64,000 nucleotides of DNA from Clostridia bacterium. Its GTDB lineage: Bacteria; Bacillota; Clostridia; Christensenellales; Aristaeellaceae. The notes beneath the pieces are model-generated. The model saw only the letters and a list, made by a program, of their open reading frames with translations, had not been told where the DNA came from and ran no database searches. The stretch's first letter is position 1; each line of letters opens with the position of its first letter. Location: assembly GCA_017469265.1 (NCBI GenBank), contig JAFUGS010000020.1:1-64000 (forward strand), written 5' to 3'. The position numbers and the translations under genes are program-made. This document shows positions 34,452 through 42,936 of the stretch, piece by piece.

Positions 34452-37424
34452 TTAGCGCGGAATTTCCTCCATGATGTAGCACTCGACCACATCGCCTTCC
34501 TTGATGTCGTTGTGGCCCTCGAGGCTCATGCCGCACTCATATCCTGCGGCCATTTCCTTCACGTCGTCCTTCAGGTGGCGCAGGCTGCTCAGCTTGCCCT
34601 CATGCACCACCACGTTATCCCGCAGCAGCCGCACCTGCGCGTTCCGCTGCACCTTGCCATCCGTCACATAGCAGCCAGCGATAATGCCCGCACCGGTAAT
34701 CTTGAAAACGTTGCGCACCTCTGCGTGGCCCAGCAGCACCTCCCGGTACTCCGGCGCAAGCAGCCCCTTCATGGCCAGTTCCATATCCTCGATGGCCTTG
34801 TAGATCACCGTGTACAGGCGGATATCCACCTTCTGCTTCTCCGCTGCTTCCCGCGCGGAAGCGTCCGGCCGGATATTAAAGCCGATAATAATGGCGTTGA
34901 AAGCGGCAGCCAGATTGACGTCGTCCTTGGTAATCGCGCCGGCCGCGCTGTGCAGTACCCGGATCTTCACCTCGTCGCTGGACAGCTTTTCCATGGCCTG
35001 CTTGACTGCTTCCACGGATCCCTGCACATCTGCCTTGATGATCAGGTTCAGCGTCGTCACCTTGCCCGCCTCGATGGAGGAGAACAGGTTCTCCATGCTC
35101 ATCTTGGCCATGGTCGCTTCCCGGCTGGCCCGCAGCTTCTCGCGGCGTTCATCCGCGACCTGACGGCTCAGGTGGTCATCGCCCACGGCGATCATCTCAT
35201 CCCCGGCACTGGGTACATCGTCAAAGCCCATGATTTCCACCGGCATGCCGGGACCGGCGCTCTGAACCCGCTCACCGTGATCATTGATCAGCGCCCGCAC
35301 CTTACCGGAAGCCATGCCAGCGATGATGCTGTCGCCCACCCGCAGGGTACCATTCTGCAGCAGCACGGTAGCCAGGGGGCCCCGCGCCTTGTCCAGCTTG
35401 GCCTCAATGATGACACCGCGGCCCAGCCGGTTCGGATTTGCCCGCAGCTGCAGCATATCCGCCTGCAGCAGGATCATTTCCAGCAGTTCATCCACGCCTT
35501 CGCCCGTCACGGCGGAAACCGGCACGCAGATGGTCTCGCCACCCCAGTCCTCACAGACCAGGCCATACTGGGTCAGGTCCTGCTTGACCCGTTCCGGATT
35601 GGCATCCGGCTTATCCAGCTTGTTGATGGCCACGATTACCGGTACCTCAGCTGCCTTCGCGTGATTGATGGATTCCACAGTCTGGGGCATGACGGAGTCA
35701 TCCGCAGCCACCACCAGCACCGCGATATCCGTCGCCTGCGCGCCCCGGGCCCGCATGGCGGTAAACGCCTCATGGCCGGGGGTATCCAGGAAAGTGATCT
35801 GCCGGCCGTCATCCATGGACACCGTATAGGCACCGATATGCTGGGTAATGCCGCCCGCTTCGCCCGCGGTCACCCGGCTCTTACGGATGTAATCCAGCAG
35901 ACTGGTTTTGCCATGATCCACGTGGCCCATGATAGTGACCACCGGCGGCCTGGGCTGCAGGTTCTCTTCCTCGTCCGTAAAGTCTTCTGCCACCAGCGCG
36001 GCTTCCGCCGTCTGCTCCTGCTTCCGCTCCAGGGTGATGTCGAAATCGGAGCACACCAGCTGCGCGGTATCGAAATCGATTTCGCTGTTGATGGTGGCCA
36101 TGTTTCCGAGCATGAACAGCTTTTTAATGATTTCACCGGCGGGCTTGCCGATTTTTTCCGTCAGATCCCGCACCGTGATGGTGTCCCCGGCCATGTAAGC
36201 GGTTTCGATCTTGATGGGTGCCATCATCTGCTGCGCGCTGAGCTTCTTGGCTCGGGCGCGTTTACCGCCCCGGATCGGTTCATCATCATAGCCGTTGAAG
36301 CGGCTGTTCTGCTTGCTCTGCTGCTTCTTGTTCCGGCTTACATGCTCCGGATCATGCTGCCGCTCGTAGTTTTTCTTGTTGGGATCGTAGTTGGAAACCC
36401 GTTCCTTTTCCATGGGCGGAAGCATATCCGCCGCGGAAACCCGGCTTCTGCCAGCTCCCTGGCCACGGGGTGCTCCGCCCTGAGGACGGGGTGCGCCGGA
36501 AGCGTTTCCTGCCGCGGGACGGCCGTAACCACCGGCCTGAGCCGGACGGCCGTAACCGCCAGCCTGCTGCGCGCCGCCAGCGGGACGCCCATAGGGGCCC
36601 TGCGGACCGTTCGCCGGCCGGCCGTATGGGCCCTGCCGCTGTGGCTGATTCTGCCCGTTCGCGGGTCGGCCGTAGGGACCTCCCGCCTGCTGCTGATTCG
36701 CGGGGCGGCCATAGGGGCCCTGCCGCTGTGCCGCGGGCTGCGGCGCGCGGATGACGTTTGGCGCCAGCCCCACGGGCCTCGCGGGCTGCTTCGGCGCTTC
36801 GCCGGGGCGGCTGATGATCTGCCCGATGGCGGGACGCCGGGGCTGATCCTGTTTTTTCTGCTCCGGCTTCTGGACAGGCTTCTCCTGCGAAACCGGTACT
36901 TTTTCACTCCTGTCCTCCGCTCCCCGGGCAGGCCTGTCTTCCTCAGCAGTCTTCTTCCGCGGTTCCGCGGCTTTTTCCTTCGCCTGCTCCGGTGCGTTTC
37001 CGGCCGCCGGCTTTTCGTTTTTTTCAGCCGGGGCAGGGACTTCGGGCTTTTCCGGTTTCTCCGGCTTTTCCGCCGGAACGGCTTCCGCCTTCACCGGCTC
37101 CGCCTTGACGATGGCAGGCTCCTCCACGGTTTCCGTCTGGGCCGCCTTCAGGCGGTCCTCCCGGATGGCCGCTTCCATCTGGGCCTTCTCTTCCTCGTCC
37201 AGCATGGTGTAAGCCCTGGCGTGGACAGACTGCATCCGCATCTGCTCTTCCCGCTTCCGCTGGGCCGCGGCTTCTTCCTTCCGGCGGTTGATCGCGGACT
37301 CCATGCGTTTCAGCTCGTCCAGCATCGCGTCCGCGTCCTTACGGGCGCGCGTCGCCCTGGCCAGAATTTCAGCGGACTGCTCTGTCAGTTCCCTGGCGGT
37401 GCTTACTAAGTTTCCCTTTGCCAT
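34452..37424 (-). CDS. infB: Translation initiation factor IF-2
   Basis: The GTPase that places initiator tRNA on the 30S subunit. At 990 residues it is long because of its N-terminal third: a Lys/Glu/Ala coiled region followed, near 222-318, by Gly/Pro/Tyr/Arg repeats of the GPYGRPA type. The conserved GTPase core begins near 495 with [12 protein letters not shown], then DTPGHEAF and NKLDKPDAN. Beta-barrel domains and the C2 domain follow ([24 protein letters not shown]). The order rimP-nusA-ylxR-ylxQ-infB-rbfA is standard. Confidence 0.97.
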   Translation of the reverse strand: MAKGNLVSTARELTEQSAEILARATRARKDADAMLDELKRMESAINRRKEEAAAQRKREEQMRMQSVHARAYTMLDEEEKAQMEAAIREDRLKAAQTETVEEPAIVKAEPVKAEAVPAEKPEKPEKPEVPAPAEKNEKPAAGNAPEQAKEKAAEPRKKTAEEDRPARGAEDRSEKVPVSQEKPVQKPEQKKQDQPRRPAIGQIISRPGEAPKQPARPVGLAPNVIRAPQPAAQRQGPYGRPANQQQAGGPYGRPANGQNQPQRQGPYGRPANGPQGPYGRPAGGAQQAGGYGRPAQAGGYGRPAAGNASGAPRPQGGAPRGQGAGRSRVSAADMLPPMEKERVSNYDPNKKNYERQHDPEHVSRNKKQQSKQNSRFNGYDDEPIRGGKRARAKKLSAQQMMAPIKIETAYMAGDTITVRDLTEKIGKPAGEIIKKLFMLGNMATINSEIDFDTAQLVCSDFDITLERKQEQTAEAALVAEDFTDEEENLQPRPPVVTIMGHVDHGKTSLLDYIRKSRVTAGEAGGITQHIGAYTVSMDDGRQITFLDTPGHEAFTAMRARGAQATDIAVLVVAADDSVMPQTVESINHAKAAEVPVIVAINKLDKPDANPERVKQDLTQYGLVCEDWGGETICVPVSAVTGEGVDELLEMILLQADMLQLRANPNRLGRGVIIEAKLDKARGPLATVLLQNGTLRVGDSIIAGMASGKVRALINDHGERVQSAGPGMPVEIMGFDDVPSAGDEMIAVGDDHLSRQVADERREKLRASREATMAKMSMENLFSSIEAGKVTTLNLIIKADVQGSVEAVKQAMEKLSSDEVKIRVLHSAAGAITKDDVNLAAAFNAIIIGFNIRPDASAREAAEKQKVDIRLYTVIYKAIEDMELAMKGLLAPEYREVLLGHAEVRNVFKITGAGIIAGCYVTDGKVQRNAQVRLLRDNVVVHEGKLSSLRHLKDDVKEMAAGYECGMSLEGHNDIKEGDVVECYIMEEIPR

Positions 37425-37466
37425 TCGCCCTTTGTACCCCCTGCCGTTTCCGGCAACAAAATTAGT

Positions 37467-37784
37467 TTATCTTTCTTCTCCCCCGGCAGCTTCCAGGCAT
37501 CGTGTCATCTGCTCCGCGAATCCTCCCGGGCGGACAGCCATGGCCATCCCGGTTCTCCCGGTGCTGGCTTCCATCAGCCCCGCCGGCAGGAGCCGCAGCG
37601 GGACGCTCGCCCCGGCGCACAGCGCCGTGTACTTTTCCCGCGCGTTCTCCGCAATGTCCCCGTCCAGCAGCAGCAGCGCGGCCTTCCCTTCCCGCACCGC
37701 CTTCTGGCAGCCGTCCGCGCCGAAAACCGCCTGCCCCGCCCGGACACAGAGGCCCATCAGGCCCTTCATCCGACGCTCATCCAT
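37467..37784 (-). CDS. ylxQ: L7Ae-like RNA-binding protein YlxQ
   Basis: A 105-residue protein of the L7Ae/L30e/S12e group, which binds kink-turn RNA. It includes LMGLCVRAGQAVFGADGCQKAVREG near 12 and ALLLLDGDIAENAREK near 38. ATG 37784 is favoured by GAGGG 6 bases upstream; ATG 37790 is also possible. It overlaps ylxR by 8 bases. Confidence 0.85.
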   Translation of the reverse strand: MDERRMKGLMGLCVRAGQAVFGADGCQKAVREGKAALLLLDGDIAENAREKYTALCAGASVPLRLLPAGLMEASTGRTGMAMAVRPGGFAEQMTRCLEAAGGEER

Positions 37785-38058
37785 GGGCATCCCTCAGTGC
37801 GGCCAGCTCCGCGTTCAGCGCCTCGCTGACCTCTTCCCCCAGGCTTACCTGGAGCTGGCGTTCCAGCTGCTTCTGTTTCAGGGCCCGGGCCAGGCATTCC
37901 CCTTCCCGGCAGACATAAGCACCGCGGCCGGGCTTTTTCCCCGTGGGATCCAGGCTGACCAGCCCCTCCGGGGACCGTACCACCCGGATCAGGCTTTTCT
38001 TTTCCTTCATCTCCCGGCAGCCAACGCACATCCGCAGCGGAATCTTTTTTGTCTTCAT
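37777..38058 (-). CDS. ylxR: YlxR (RnpM)-like RNA-binding protein
   Basis: A 93-residue YlxR-family protein; in B. subtilis the family member affects RNase P. The signature PLRMCVGCREM is near 7-17 and the GRGAYVCREGECL motif near 45. The ribosome site before ATG 38058 is weak, so translation probably depends on nusA, which ends 4 bases earlier. Confidence 0.9.
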   Translation of the reverse strand: MKTKKIPLRMCVGCREMKEKKSLIRVVRSPEGLVSLDPTGKKPGRGAYVCREGECLARALKQKQLERQLQVSLGEEVSEALNAELAALRDAHG

Positions 38059-38062
38059 CGGA

Positions 38063-39244
38063 TTACACCGTGTCGTCGTCCCCCAGGACGCTGTCGTCAT
38101 AGTTCATGGTGAAGCTGTCATACACCGGGGTCTCCACCTGGACGTAATCCACCAGCTGACCGTTCTCGTCCACCATATCGTTCAGCTCCGCCATCTGGCT
38201 CTGGCTCTTGATGTCGATCTTCCATCCCGTCAGCCGGGCGGCCAGCCGGGCGTTCTGCCCTTCCTTGCCGATGGCCAGGCTCAGCTGGTTATCCGGCACG
38301 ATCACGCGGAAGGCCTTTTCATCCTTTGCCTGATACACGCTCAGCACATGCGCCGGGTTCAGCGCATTGGCCACAAACTCCGCCGGGTTGCTGCTCCATT
38401 TGATGATATCGATTTTTTCGCCCTTCAGCTCGGCGACGACCCGTTCCACGCGGCCGCCCCGCTGACCCACGCAGGCGCCGACGGGATCGATCATCAGATC
38501 CTGGCTGTGGACAGCAATCTTGGTGCGGCTGCCCGCCTCCCGGGCGATGTTCTTGATCGTCACAATGCCGCCGGCGATTTCCGGTACTTCCATCTCAAAC
38601 AGGCGCTTGACCAGGTTCGGATGCGTCCGGCTCACGTAGACCTGGGGTGTGTAGTTGATGGCATTCAGGTTCCGCTGCACCTCCAGCACGTATACCTTGA
38701 TATGGTCATCGTCGTGCAGCACTTCACCGGGAATCATCTGGTCCTGCTCCAGCACGCCCTCCGTCCGGCCTAGATCAACATAGGCCACGTGGGGCTCAAT
38801 CCGCTGGACGATACCGGTCAGGATCTCGTTCTCCTTGTCGGAGTATTCCTCGTAGATCTTGCCGCGCTCCACTTCCCGGATGCTCTGGATAATCACCTGC
38901 TTGGCGGTCTGCGCGGCCACCCGCAGAAAGCCTTTCGGCGTCACATCCACCTCGGCGATGTCGCCCATTTTGTAGTTCGGGTTCAGCTTCTGTGCCTCTT
39001 CCAGGGTGATCTGGTTGGTGGGCATTTCCACCTCTTCCACGATGTTCTTCCGGGCGAAAACCGAGATGGCGCCGGATTCCCGGTCCACATGCACGTCCAG
39101 CATGGTGGGCACCGCTTCGTTCCGGGGGGAATTCTTCCGATAGGCAGCCTTCAGGGCTTCCTCAATCATGGTAAACAGCCGGTCCTCGTCGATTTCCTTC
39201 TCCTTGGCCAGCATCTTAACCGCTTCAACCACTTCAGATTTCAT
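38063..39244 (-). CDS. nusA: Transcription termination/antitermination factor NusA
   Basis: Binds RNA polymerase and nascent RNA to tune pausing and termination. The 393 residues cover the N-terminal domain (1-130), S1 domain ([18 protein letters not shown] near 150), and two KH domains ([18 protein letters not shown] near 260; [22 protein letters not shown] near 325). An acidic tail is short, as usual outside proteobacteria. Confidence 0.97.
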   Translation of the reverse strand: MKSEVVEAVKMLAKEKEIDEDRLFTMIEEALKAAYRKNSPRNEAVPTMLDVHVDRESGAISVFARKNIVEEVEMPTNQITLEEAQKLNPNYKMGDIAEVDVTPKGFLRVAAQTAKQVIIQSIREVERGKIYEEYSDKENEILTGIVQRIEPHVAYVDLGRTEGVLEQDQMIPGEVLHDDDHIKVYVLEVQRNLNAINYTPQVYVSRTHPNLVKRLFEMEVPEIAGGIVTIKNIAREAGSRTKIAVHSQDLMIDPVGACVGQRGGRVERVVAELKGEKIDIIKWSSNPAEFVANALNPAHVLSVYQAKDEKAFRVIVPDNQLSLAIGKEGQNARLAARLTGWKIDIKSQSQMAELNDMVDENGQLVDYVQVETPVYDSFTMNYDDSVLGDDDTV

Positions 39245-39277
39245 GTCGTTCTCTCTCGCTTTCTCTGTTCTGTATGT

Positions 39278-39775
39278 TTAAGCCTGCGTGGGATCATCCT
39301 CGCCCAGGTCCACTTCCTCAATGCCTTCCATGTCCACCACCGGCTTCACCAGGGCCGCGGCTTTCTGGGGAATCCGCAGTGGGCTACCAGCGGTTTCCAG
39401 CGTCAGCGCTTCCGCGTCATAGTCCGCCAGGATCCCCTGGAACTGTTTGTTCCCGTCTATCGGCCTGTACAGCCGGACCTCCACCTCGCTGCCCAGATTC
39501 CGCTCGAAATCCCGGTCCGTCTTCAGGGGCCGGTCGATCCCGGGACTGGAAACTTCCATGTAGTCATAATCGAAGTTCTCCACCAGGGGAAGCACTGCCC
39601 GGTGATAGGCCTCGCAGTCGTCCAGCGTAATGCCCTCCGGCTTGTCGATATAGACCCGTAGAAACACGCCTGCCGGCTCCCGGTCCAGCGCCACGTCCAC
39701 CAGCTCAAAGCCCATCTGATCCGCCATCCGCTGGCACCGTGGCTGAATCGCTGCTGTCCGGTTCTCCTTTGCCAT
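39278..39775 (-). CDS. rimP: Ribosome maturation factor RimP
   Basis: A 165-residue 30S assembly factor. Family motifs are GFELVDVALDREPAGVFLRVYIDKPEGITLDDCE (read in pieces near 22-55) and MEVSSPGIDRPL near 72. GAAAGGAGGAGG 4-12 bases upstream fixes ATG 39775. It is the first gene of the nusA-infB operon, behind a structured leader and a good promoter. Confidence 0.95.
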   Translation of the reverse strand: MAKENRTAAIQPRCQRMADQMGFELVDVALDREPAGVFLRVYIDKPEGITLDDCEAYHRAVLPLVENFDYDYMEVSSPGIDRPLKTDRDFERNLGSEVEVRLYRPIDGNKQFQGILADYDAEALTLETAGSPLRIPQKAAALVKPVVDMEGIEEVDLGEDDPTQA

Positions 39776-39794
39776 GCCTCCTCCTTTCAGACAT

Positions 39795-39892
39795 AAAGAA
39801 AAGAGCGGAAAACACAGCCCTCCGCGCCGGATACGGAATCGGCGTCCCGTGAAAACGGGCTCCTCCGCCGGCACAGGCTGTTCCCACTCTTT
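39795..39892 (-). ncRNA. Putative structured leader RNA of the rimP-nusA-infB operon
   Basis: In the minus-strand 5' untranslated region AAAGAGTGGGAACAGCC (39892-39876) can pair with GGCTGTGTTTTCCGCTCTTT (39819-39800), with a small bulge. This closes a domain that holds a separate CCCGT-TTTC-ACGGG hairpin (39859-39846) and a CGCCG/CGGCG-type pairing. The closing arm runs straight into TCTTT. The structure could act as an attenuator or protein site. I do not recognise it as a known riboswitch. Confidence 0.45.
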
Positions 39893-39964
39893 ACGTTAAA
39901 CCCTTCTTTCAAGGCTTGATGGCCTTCGTTAATCGCCGTTCCCATCCGGGAATCGAACAAGCGG

Positions 39965-39993
39965 AGTATAACACAGTTTCCAGCCCTTGACAA
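39965..39993 (-). promoter_or_regulatory. rimP-nusA-infB operon promoter
   Basis: Minus strand TTGTCA (39993-39988), 17-base spacer, TATACT (39970-39965) with an extended -10 TG. The predicted start is near 39958, giving a leader of about 180 bases. Confidence 0.8.
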
Positions 39994-39995
39994 GC

Positions 39996-40043
39996 CTTTT
40001 CTGTAAGGTTTCAGAAGGACTTTTCTTTAAGGTTTCAGAAGAA
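39996..40043. repeat. Two tandem 24-bp direct repeats between rimP and lgt promoters
   Basis: CTTTTCTGTAAGGTTTCAGA-AGGA (39996-40019) is followed at once by a copy with 2 changes (40020-40043). They begin 3 bases upstream of the rimP -35 and end 21 bases before the lgt -35. They could be paired binding sites serving both genes. Confidence 0.7.
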
Positions 40044-40064
40044 TCGAAGATCAAAAACCGCAGT

Positions 40065-40093
40065 TTGACAAGGCCGGAATGGAATTCTATAAT
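40065..40093 (+). promoter_or_regulatory. lgt promoter
   Basis: Perfect TTGACA (40065-40070), 17-base spacer, perfect TATAAT (40088-40093). The predicted start near 40100 leaves only about 25 bases before the lgt start codon. Confidence 0.85.
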
Positions 40094-40124
40094 ATTTTCA
40101 GCTTTGTGGAAAGTTGGTGATGGT

Positions 40125-41108
40125 TTGGCGACGCCCTCCTCCCGCCTGTTCTTTGGGCTGATTCCCTGGTATGGGCTTCTGATCGCCCTGGGCGCGGCGC
40201 TGGCCATTCTGCTGGCGGAGAAGGAATCGCACCGGCAGGGGCTGCCGAAGGATACCATTCTGGATCTTGCTCTGTGGCTGCTTCCCCTGGGCATTTTCGG
40301 CGCCAGAATCTATTATGTTCTTTTTTCCTGGCCCTCCTTCCGGAAGGATCCCCTTTCCGTCCTGTACATCTGGGAAGGAGGCCTTGCCATCTACGGCGGC
40401 CTGATAGCCGGCTGTCTCGTCCTGATCATTTTTTGTGGAAGGCGAAAGCTCCCTCTTTTTCAGCTGCTGGATATCATCGTGCCCGGAGTTTCGCTGGCAC
40501 AGGCTGTTGGCCGCTGGGGGAATTATTTTAATCAGGAGGCTTATGGCCTGCTTCTTTCCCCCCAGTCACGCCTTGCTTTTTTCCCTGTTTCAGTGCTGAT
40601 TCAGGAAGGGACCGAACCCGGCTGGCATCTGGCAACCTTCTTTTATGAATCGGTCTGGGATTTCCTGATCTTTCTTTTTCTGCTCTACGGACGGAGTCAT
40701 GTTTTCCGAAAGCGGGGGGATGTGTTTCTTTTCTATCTGATACTGTATTCCGCGGGCCGGCTGGTGATCGAAAGCCTGCGGACAGACGCGCTGATGATCG
40801 GAGATTCCATCCGGGTGAGCCAGCTGCTGAGCATTCTGATTCTGATCTCCATTGTATCTGTATTTTGGAAAAGGAGCCGGGAAAGAAGCTTTTCTGCTTT
40901 TCTTCGCCAGGCGGTCTTTCTTTTTTCCCTGTTGCTGACCGCGTTTGTGCTTGCTCTTTGCTTCACAGGGGGGTTACCCGACTGGAATTCGTCCGGAGCA
41001 CGGACTGCAATGCTGTCCGCGTATTCGCTGATCATGATTTTGTCATCGCTGCAGCTCTATGGCCGCAGCGCCGCTTCGGAGGTATGCTATGCCCACCACG
41101 CCGTTTAA
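40125..41108 (+). CDS. lgt: Prolipoprotein diacylglyceryl transferase (long form)
   Basis: Attaches diacylglycerol from phosphatidylglycerol to the lipobox cysteine of prolipoproteins. About seven helices precede two extra ones. The Lgt signature GRWGNYFNQEAYG is near 130-142, and GGLAIYGGLIAG near 85 is the periplasmic-side motif. TTG 40125 is the first start after the predicted transcript 5' end; AAGttGGTGAT just upstream matches 9 of 11 bases of the anti-Shine-Dalgarno pairing. The 327-residue product has a C-terminal extension with two more hydrophobic segments (about 250-275 and 290-312). Confidence 0.9.
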   Translation: MATPSSRLFFGLIPWYGLLIALGAALAILLAEKESHRQGLPKDTILDLALWLLPLGIFGARIYYVLFSWPSFRKDPLSVLYIWEGGLAIYGGLIAGCLVLIIFCGRRKLPLFQLLDIIVPGVSLAQAVGRWGNYFNQEAYGLLLSPQSRLAFFPVSVLIQEGTEPGWHLATFFYESVWDFLIFLFLLYGRSHVFRKRGDVFLFYLILYSAGRLVIESLRTDALMIGDSIRVSQLLSILILISIVSVFWKRSRERSFSAFLRQAVFLFSLLLTAFVLALCFTGGLPDWNSSGARTAMLSAYSLIMILSSLQLYGRSAASEVCYAHHAV

Positions 41109-42258
41109 AAACATCCTGTACCGTATGGCTCTCCTGCTGCGGGCGCCGAAGCTGGAAAAGCAGCCGGATCTTCGGGTTTCCGGGAATCGTCTGTATACCC
41201 GCTCCGCTTATATCCGGCTGCTTCGAAGGCATCATGTGCTTGGTTCCGCCGCCCTGATAAAAGACCAAGAGCGTCGCGTGCTTCTCTTTTGCGATTCTCA
41301 TCACCCGACCCATATCGTAAATGAGCATAAAATGTTTCGCGTCGCTTCCATCACCAAAATGGCTGCCGCGCTGGCGGCTTTGCGGGCGGTTGAGGAAAGC
41401 AGACTGCGTCTGGATGCACCGGTCCTGACGTATTTTCCTGAAGTATCCTCCCTTCCGGCACTGCAGGATGTAACCCTGCGGCAGCTGCTCTCCCATACCG
41501 CCGGACTGCTTGATCCTCCGGATCTGGAACCCGCATTGATTCAGGGAAAGCCGTTTCCGGAAATCATGGGACAGGCGCGGATCGCCGCTCCAGGACAGGA
41601 ATTCCATTATTCCAACCTGGGCTTCGGCCTGGTGGGTTCCCTGCTGGAAGCGGTCTACCAGGCTCCCGTGTCCCTGATCCTGAAGCAGCTGGTATTTGAT
41701 CCGCTGGAGATGCGGGCCACGCTGGAAGCTTCCAGCCTTTCCAGGGAAGAAATCGTCCCTATTACGCGGGTTCTGCCTTACCATCCGGAAAAGGATCTGC
41801 TTGTCACCCCCCTCGGAGAGCGGCCGCTGGATTCATCCGCTCCCCTGCTGCATTACGGCTACACAGCCGGGGCCATGTATCTGGATCTGCCATCCCTGGA
41901 AAAACTGATGGACTGTCTCGCCCGTTATGGAAAGCCCCTGCTGAAATCTGAGCTTGGCAGAACAATGACCCGGCCCCATGCTTCCTATGGCAGTGCCTCT
42001 CCCACGCTGACTTATGGTCTGGGCCTTCTGCGCATTCAGGATCCTTCCATTTCCCACGCAACGATTCTGGGTCATCAGGGCTTCGCGTATGGATGTGCGG
42101 ACGGCGCTTTCTGGGAAGAGGGAACCGGCCGAATGATCCTTTTCCTGAATGGCGGCGCCAGCGAAGCCCGACGGGGGCGTCTGGGGCTTTGCAATGAGGA
42201 TATCCTGAAATGGGCGCTCAGAAAGGAGATGCCGCAATGGTCCGGGTCAGCAAAGTAG
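41089..42258 (+). CDS. Serine hydrolase, class C beta-lactamase/esterase fold
   Basis: A 389-residue protein of the beta-lactamase-related serine hydrolase family. The nucleophile motif is SITK near 87-90 (VASITKMAAALAA), the second YSN is near 177 (FHYSNLGFG), and GHQG near 327 replaces the KTG triad. No signal peptide is evident. GGAGG 6 bases before ATG 41089 fixes the start, inside the end of lgt. Relatives are esterases, D-aminopeptidases or PBP-like enzymes; resistance to drugs should not be inferred. Confidence 0.8.
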   Translation: MPTTPFKNILYRMALLLRAPKLEKQPDLRVSGNRLYTRSAYIRLLRRHHVLGSAALIKDQERRVLLFCDSHHPTHIVNEHKMFRVASITKMAAALAALRAVEESRLRLDAPVLTYFPEVSSLPALQDVTLRQLLSHTAGLLDPPDLEPALIQGKPFPEIMGQARIAAPGQEFHYSNLGFGLVGSLLEAVYQAPVSLILKQLVFDPLEMRATLEASSLSREEIVPITRVLPYHPEKDLLVTPLGERPLDSSAPLLHYGYTAGAMYLDLPSLEKLMDCLARYGKPLLKSELGRTMTRPHASYGSASPTLTYGLGLLRIQDPSISHATILGHQGFAYGCADGAFWEEGTGRMILFLNGGASEARRGRLGLCNEDILKWALRKEMPQWSGSAK

Positions 42259-42869
42259 AACAGGTGCGGGGTCGGCGGGTTCGAATCATCCTGGACGATG
42301 ATACCGCTTATCTGCTGCTGCGCTCCGCCTATCAGGAACGGCAGCTGCTTGAAGGGGACCTGGTCGATCCCGCGGAATTCTCGCAATGGGTTTTAACCCG
42401 TCAGTACCGTTCAGCGCTGGATAAGGCAGTATCCATGCTGGCGGTGCGTGCCTGCAGCAAGGGAGAAATATCCCAGAAGCTCCGCCGCATCGGCTACGCG
42501 CAGGAAACCATTGAGATGGTGCTGTACAAGCTGGAAAAGGAAGGATTTCTGGATGATTCCGCCTTTGCCGCCCAATGGACCTCCTACCGGGCGGATCAAA
42601 AGTACGGTCCCCGGCGCATTGCGCAGGAACTGCGGTTCAAGGGCGTTGGAACGGAAGAAACGGAATCGGCGATTTCGGAAATATCCGAGGATCAGCAGTT
42701 GGACAGCGCGGTCCTGCTGGCCCGGAAAGCTTTGCGACGCTGCGATGCGGATGAGGACGCGCGCAAAAAGCGACAGAAAATAACCGGCGCCATCGTCCGG
42801 CGCGGTTTCAGCTGGGATCTGGCCCGACAGGCCTGTGACCGTGTCCTGGGCGAATCGGATGAAGACTAA
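42237..42869 (+). CDS. recX: Regulatory protein RecX
   Basis: Modulates RecA filaments. The 210-residue protein has three-helix repeats typical of RecX: RACSKGEISQKLRRIGYAQE near 77, LEKEGFLDDSAFAAQW near 104 and KYGPRRIAQELRFKGV near 128. AAAGGAGA 7 bases before ATG 42237 fixes the start, overlapping the hydrolase gene by 22 bases. recA is not in the window. Confidence 0.88.
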   Translation: MVRVSKVEQVRGRRVRIILDDDTAYLLLRSAYQERQLLEGDLVDPAEFSQWVLTRQYRSALDKAVSMLAVRACSKGEISQKLRRIGYAQETIEMVLYKLEKEGFLDDSAFAAQWTSYRADQKYGPRRIAQELRFKGVGTEETESAISEISEDQQLDSAVLLARKALRRCDADEDARKKRQKITGAIVRRGFSWDLARQACDRVLGESDED

Positions 42870-42880
42870 AACTTTCCGTG

Positions 42881-42918
42881 AAAGAGGCCCGCTCCTTTCG
42901 GAGCGGGCCTCTTTTGGG
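42881..42918. terminator. Strong bidirectional terminator between recX and ppdK
   Basis: A perfect 15-base-pair stem AAAGAGGCCCGCTCC/GGAGCGGGCCTCTTT with a TTTC loop lies between two convergent genes. Confidence 0.92.
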
Positions 42919-42936
42919 AATCGAATTTGCTGATAA

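Noticed and set aside
34512-37409. Very long open frame (965 codons) opposite infB, with similar ones opposite glgP and ppdK
   Set aside because: Each lies exactly across a well-supported gene, has no recognisable domain or ribosome site, and is explained by the high-GC codon use, which leaves few stops on the other strand.
40061-42258. Beta-lactamase-like gene as an antibiotic-resistance gene
   Set aside because: No signal peptide and no KTG motif; the SITK/YSN/GHQG set fits the broad esterase and D-aminopeptidase-like family.
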